Source: an uncultured Saprospiraceae bacterium (GTDB taxonomy: Bacteria; Bacteroidota; Bacteroidia; Chitinophagales; Saprospiraceae). From it: DNA of 64,000 nucleotides. Positions within the stretch are counted from its first letter, which is position 1. Every line of letters begins with the position of its first letter. The position numbers were made by a program, and so were the translations under genes. The notes beneath the pieces were generated by a model. It saw only the letters and a program-made list of their open reading frames with translations, was not told the DNA's origin and ran no database searches. The stretch spans positions 1-64,000 of the forward strand of contig CALFUU010000020.1 of the NCBI GenBank assembly GCA_937929835.1, in the 5' to 3' direction. Shown here in pieces: positions 60,991-64,000 of this stretch.

Positions 60991-61370
60991 CTAATTCAAA
61001 CTATAACTTTTCGAAACATACCATTTGAAGGTCGATCTTTTCAGTTGATACTCCATAACATTTGCTTCACTTGTAATTAAACTTTCACCTCTAGGATAAT
61101 CACAAGAAACAAATACTCTGGCACTATCAGATTCGATTGAAATTGATACTGACAAAGCACCAGTATCCTTAGTCAAGTAGGGCTTATAATGTCCTTTGAA
61201 AAATTCCACTTCATCTATAGGGCGATAATATGTTGAATCCGCATGCGTCACTTTGATTGGTCGCATATAGGTACTACAGTATCATCATACGCCTCTATAG
61301 CCATAAGTATCTGTGAATGCTCAACTCTGGCACAAGAACTAAAGAGCAGAAGTAATAAAATGAACCGCAT
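60991..61370 (-). pseudogene. Small lipoprotein, apparently frameshifted
   Basis: MRFILLLLLFSSCARVEHSQILMAIEAYDDTVVPICDQSK* (61370-61248) overlaps the 61266-60991 ORF MRPIKVTHADSTYYRPIDE... in another frame. Confidence 0.5.
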
Positions 61371-61607
61371 TTCTACCTATGAATTAACAAATCAACAAAC
61401 TGATCATCATCAACAATATAGACTTCTAATAGGCATAAGAACTAGATTCTGATAAGATATTGTTCTAGATCCATTTAGACTCAACTAAAAGTGCATCGAA
61501 GTAAACTAATCAAAGAAATATTCGATTTCTATCGGAATCAAATTTACTTTCATTCGTCAACATCAGTCGTTCCTAAGCTACACACATTATTAAGCGTACA
61601 CACTCTA

Positions 61608-62897
61608 TCAGCCCTCCTTAAATTCTAGCGACGCCTTCAACACCATCGTGACAGTATCATCTAGAGTCTCCTCAAACAAGATCACCTTATCTTGAATCAA
61701 CTTATGCAATAGACTTTCTTGAAAGTGTCGGATAGTCATCATCTGCAAGCCTCGGGTGATATCCACTGTGAGTAAGACACTTATATCCTTAATAAAAGTC
61801 TTGAGCAAACTCTCTTTGACTGGAAGGATCACTAGCGTAAAACTAATTGCAGAGTTACGCATCACACCGAGTTTGATTTTATGCTTACGCATTTTTTCAA
61901 AAATAAAACTCAAATGATCTTCCGAGATAAAAGAAAAATCCTTGCTGGAAATCTGTAAAAGAATAACATCATCTTGTATAACAACAATTGGTGGATACTT
62001 TAATTGTCCCTGAGTGGAAATGACCGTTCCTTTATTTTCTGGATGTATAAATGATTTGACTTTGAGTCTTATCCCTTTATTTTGGATGGGCTGTATCGTT
62101 TTAGGGTGTATGACCTTGGCACCATAATACGTCATCTCGATTGCCTCTCTATAAGTTAATCTTTCAAGCAACTCGACATTGTCAAAACGTCTAGGATCCG
62201 CTGTCAATATGCCGGGCACATCTTTCCAGACAGTCAACTCTTCTACTCCTAGGGCATACGCTAGAATGGCTGCTGTGTAATCTGACCCTTCCCTACCCAA
62301 AGTAGTCGTAGCACCATCTGCAGTGCCACCTAAAAAGCCTTGTGTAATGATGACGTCTGCTTCCTTGGTCAAAGCCTTTATTTTCTTAGAGACCAGCTTC
62401 ACCGTTTTCTTGAAGTCGACCTTCCCTTCTCTGTAAGTCCTATCCGTTTTCAAGACGCCTCTTATGTCCAACCACGCTACGGACAGTCCTATTGATGACA
62501 AATAGTTATGGACGAGCACAGTAGAATACAACTCACCTAAGGAGACAATCTGATCATAGATATAGGCTTCGTCAAGTTTCTTTTGGGATGCTAATAGTGC
62601 CTGACAAGCCTTGGCCAACTTTGTATATTTCTTTTTGAGGTCTTTAGGATTAACATCAAGCGCTTGGGCTACTGCATAGTGCTGATCAGCAAACGCCTCT
62701 AAGTTGCTCCCCAGGGATTTCTTAGACTTGAGATAATCCGTAACATATCCCTCTAGTTGATTTGTATTCTTACCCATAGCTGATAAGACGACAACCAACT
62801 TTTTTCGTTTTTGCTGCTGGATAATACCCGCTACATTCTTGATCCTTTTGGGGTCTCGTACTGAAGCACCTCCAAACTTAAAAACAGTACACTTCAT
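61608..62897 (-). CDS. Aspartate kinase
   Basis: VFKFGGASVRDPKRIKNVAGII; VITQGFLGGTADGATTTLGREGSDYTAAILAYALG; VWKDVPGILTADPR. Confidence 0.95.
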   Translation of the reverse strand: MKCTVFKFGGASVRDPKRIKNVAGIIQQQKRKKLVVVLSAMGKNTNQLEGYVTDYLKSKKSLGSNLEAFADQHYAVAQALDVNPKDLKKKYTKLAKACQALLASQKKLDEAYIYDQIVSLGELYSTVLVHNYLSSIGLSVAWLDIRGVLKTDRTYREGKVDFKKTVKLVSKKIKALTKEADVIITQGFLGGTADGATTTLGREGSDYTAAILAYALGVEELTVWKDVPGILTADPRRFDNVELLERLTYREAIEMTYYGAKVIHPKTIQPIQNKGIRLKVKSFIHPENKGTVISTQGQLKYPPIVVIQDDVILLQISSKDFSFISEDHLSFIFEKMRKHKIKLGVMRNSAISFTLVILPVKESLLKTFIKDISVLLTVDITRGLQMMTIRHFQESLLHKLIQDKVILFEETLDDTVTMVLKASLEFKEG

Positions 62898-63055
62898 TCA
62901 CCAAAGATGAGGGAATTTTAGAAATTGTAAGGTCAGCTACCTTGCGATGGCGAAATATTAATTCACATTTCTTCCCTTATAAAAACATATATTTCGAACA
63001 ATTGGACTAAACGACAAATTAGTTGTGTAAATCAGTCGATGACAATTAATTACTT

Positions 63056-63063
63056 TACTTTTG
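63056..63063 (+). promoter_or_regulatory. Candidate -7 element upstream of oadG
   Basis: TACTTTTG matches TAnnTTTG, 28 bp before the ATG. Confidence 0.35.
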
Positions 63064-63090
63064 TCGACCTTGAAAACGAAGTCCATTTAA

Positions 63091-63348
63091 ATGACTGAAG
63101 AACTAAATCTAGCACTCCAACTCCTCGTCGTAGGTATGGTATCCGTATTCACTATATTAGGTATAGTGGTGGGCCTAGGGAAGCTGCTGATAGGTGTAGT
63201 TAACAAGTATAGTCCTGAAGTTGTAGAAACCAAACAGGTCAGAAGACAAAAGAACGTTTTCAGCCCTAAAAAACTAGCCGCTATTGCGGCTGTCGTAGAC
63301 CATATCACACTGCAACAAGGTGTGATTAAGTCCGTAAAAAAATTGTAA
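63091..63348 (+). CDS. oadG: OadG family protein (sodium-pump decarboxylase gamma subunit)
   Basis: Single TM ALQLLVVGMVSVFTILGIVVGLGKLLIGVVNKY; adjacent to the OadA-like gene. Confidence 0.85.
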   Translation: MTEELNLALQLLVVGMVSVFTILGIVVGLGKLLIGVVNKYSPEVVETKQVRRQKNVFSPKKLAAIAAVVDHITLQQGVIKSVKKL

Positions 63349-63367
63349 GAAGCACAAATTCTTAACT

Positions 63368-64000
63368 ATGAGTAAAGAAATTCAGTTAGGCCTGGTATAC
63401 AGGGATATGTGGCAATCATCAGGTAAGTATATGCCGACGGTAGATGAGTTATGTCAAGTTGCAGAACCTATAGTGGCGATGGGCTGCTTTGATAGAGTCG
63501 AGACTAACGGAGGTGGCTTTGAGCAAATTAACTTGCTAAGAGGAGAAAATCCCAATATCAGTGTAAGGAAGTGGACAGAACCATTTAACAAAGCAGGGAT
63601 CAAAACCCATATGCTCGAAAGAGGCCTCAATGGTATCCGGATGAGTCCTGTATCACGGGATGTGCGGAAGCTGATGTTCAAGCTCAAAAAGATACAAGGG
63701 ACAGACATCTCCAGATCTTTTGATGGACTTAATAATCCACAGAATCTAGAATTGTCGTTTCAGTATGCCAAGGAAGGGGGTATGATCGCCCAAGGCGCTA
63801 TGAGTATTACCTACTCCCCTGTCCATACCGTAGAATACTACATCAAGCTTGCCGATCAGTACATAGACAAAGGTGCTGAGGAAATCTGTGTCAAGGATAT
63901 GGCTGGCATAGGCCGTCCTGTCTCCATAGGAAAGATGATCAAGGGTATCAAAGAAAGACATCCTAATGTTATCGTCTCATATCACGGGCACTCTACGACT
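63368..64000 (+). CDS. oadA: Oxaloacetate decarboxylase alpha-type (biotin-dependent carboxyltransferase) subunit, 3' partial
   Basis: MSKEIQLGLVYRDMWQSSGKYMPTVDELCQVAEPIVAMGCFDRVETNGGGFEQINLLRGENPN...EEICVKDMAGIGRPVSIGKMIKGIKERHPNVIVSYHGHSTT, open to the window end. Not in the ORF track. Confidence 0.88.
   Translation, partial: MSKEIQLGLVYRDMWQSSGKYMPTVDELCQVAEPIVAMGCFDRVETNGGGFEQINLLRGENPNISVRKWTEPFNKAGIKTHMLERGLNGIRMSPVSRDVRKLMFKLKKIQGTDISRSFDGLNNPQNLELSFQYAKEGGMIAQGAMSITYSPVHTVEYYIKLADQYIDKGAEEICVKDMAGIGRPVSIGKMIKGIKERHPNVIVSYHGHSTT

Noticed and set aside
1-64000. tRNA, rRNA or tmRNA genes
   Set aside because: None recognised by eye in intergenic gaps; a covariance-model scan would be needed to exclude them formally.

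Overview
Chromosomal window from a Bacteroidota genome, probably Saprospiraceae-like and marine. Basis: type IX secretion (T9SS) sorting domains, TAnnTTTG-type promoter elements, NhaB and OadG/OadA sodium genes. Most of it is housekeeping: uvrD/pcrA, yidC, gpsA, sbcCD, cca-type nucleotidyltransferase, dusB, nhaB, kbl, aspartokinase, oadG/oadA. Accessory content: (i) a decayed mobile/defence remnant at 1-1240 (transposase tail, truncated Abi_2 gene, tyrosine-recombinase fragment), followed by a strongly structured ~104-nt segment at 1380-1483; (ii) a three-gene operon of sigma-70-family factor, TPR anti-sigma-like membrane protein, and apparently exported, C-terminally anchored TPR-CHAT protease (6781-10925), the best candidate for an under-described system; (iii) an AraC regulator / AhpD-like / DM13 lipoprotein / outer-membrane barrel cluster (11151-14362); (iv) three large T9SS surface proteins (1464, 1537 and 4733 aa). 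Two of these are paralogues with an embedded C-type-lectin-like domain, and the promoter regions contain related dyads and boxes. No tRNA, rRNA or CRISPR array was seen. All family calls come from reading motifs; no searches were run.
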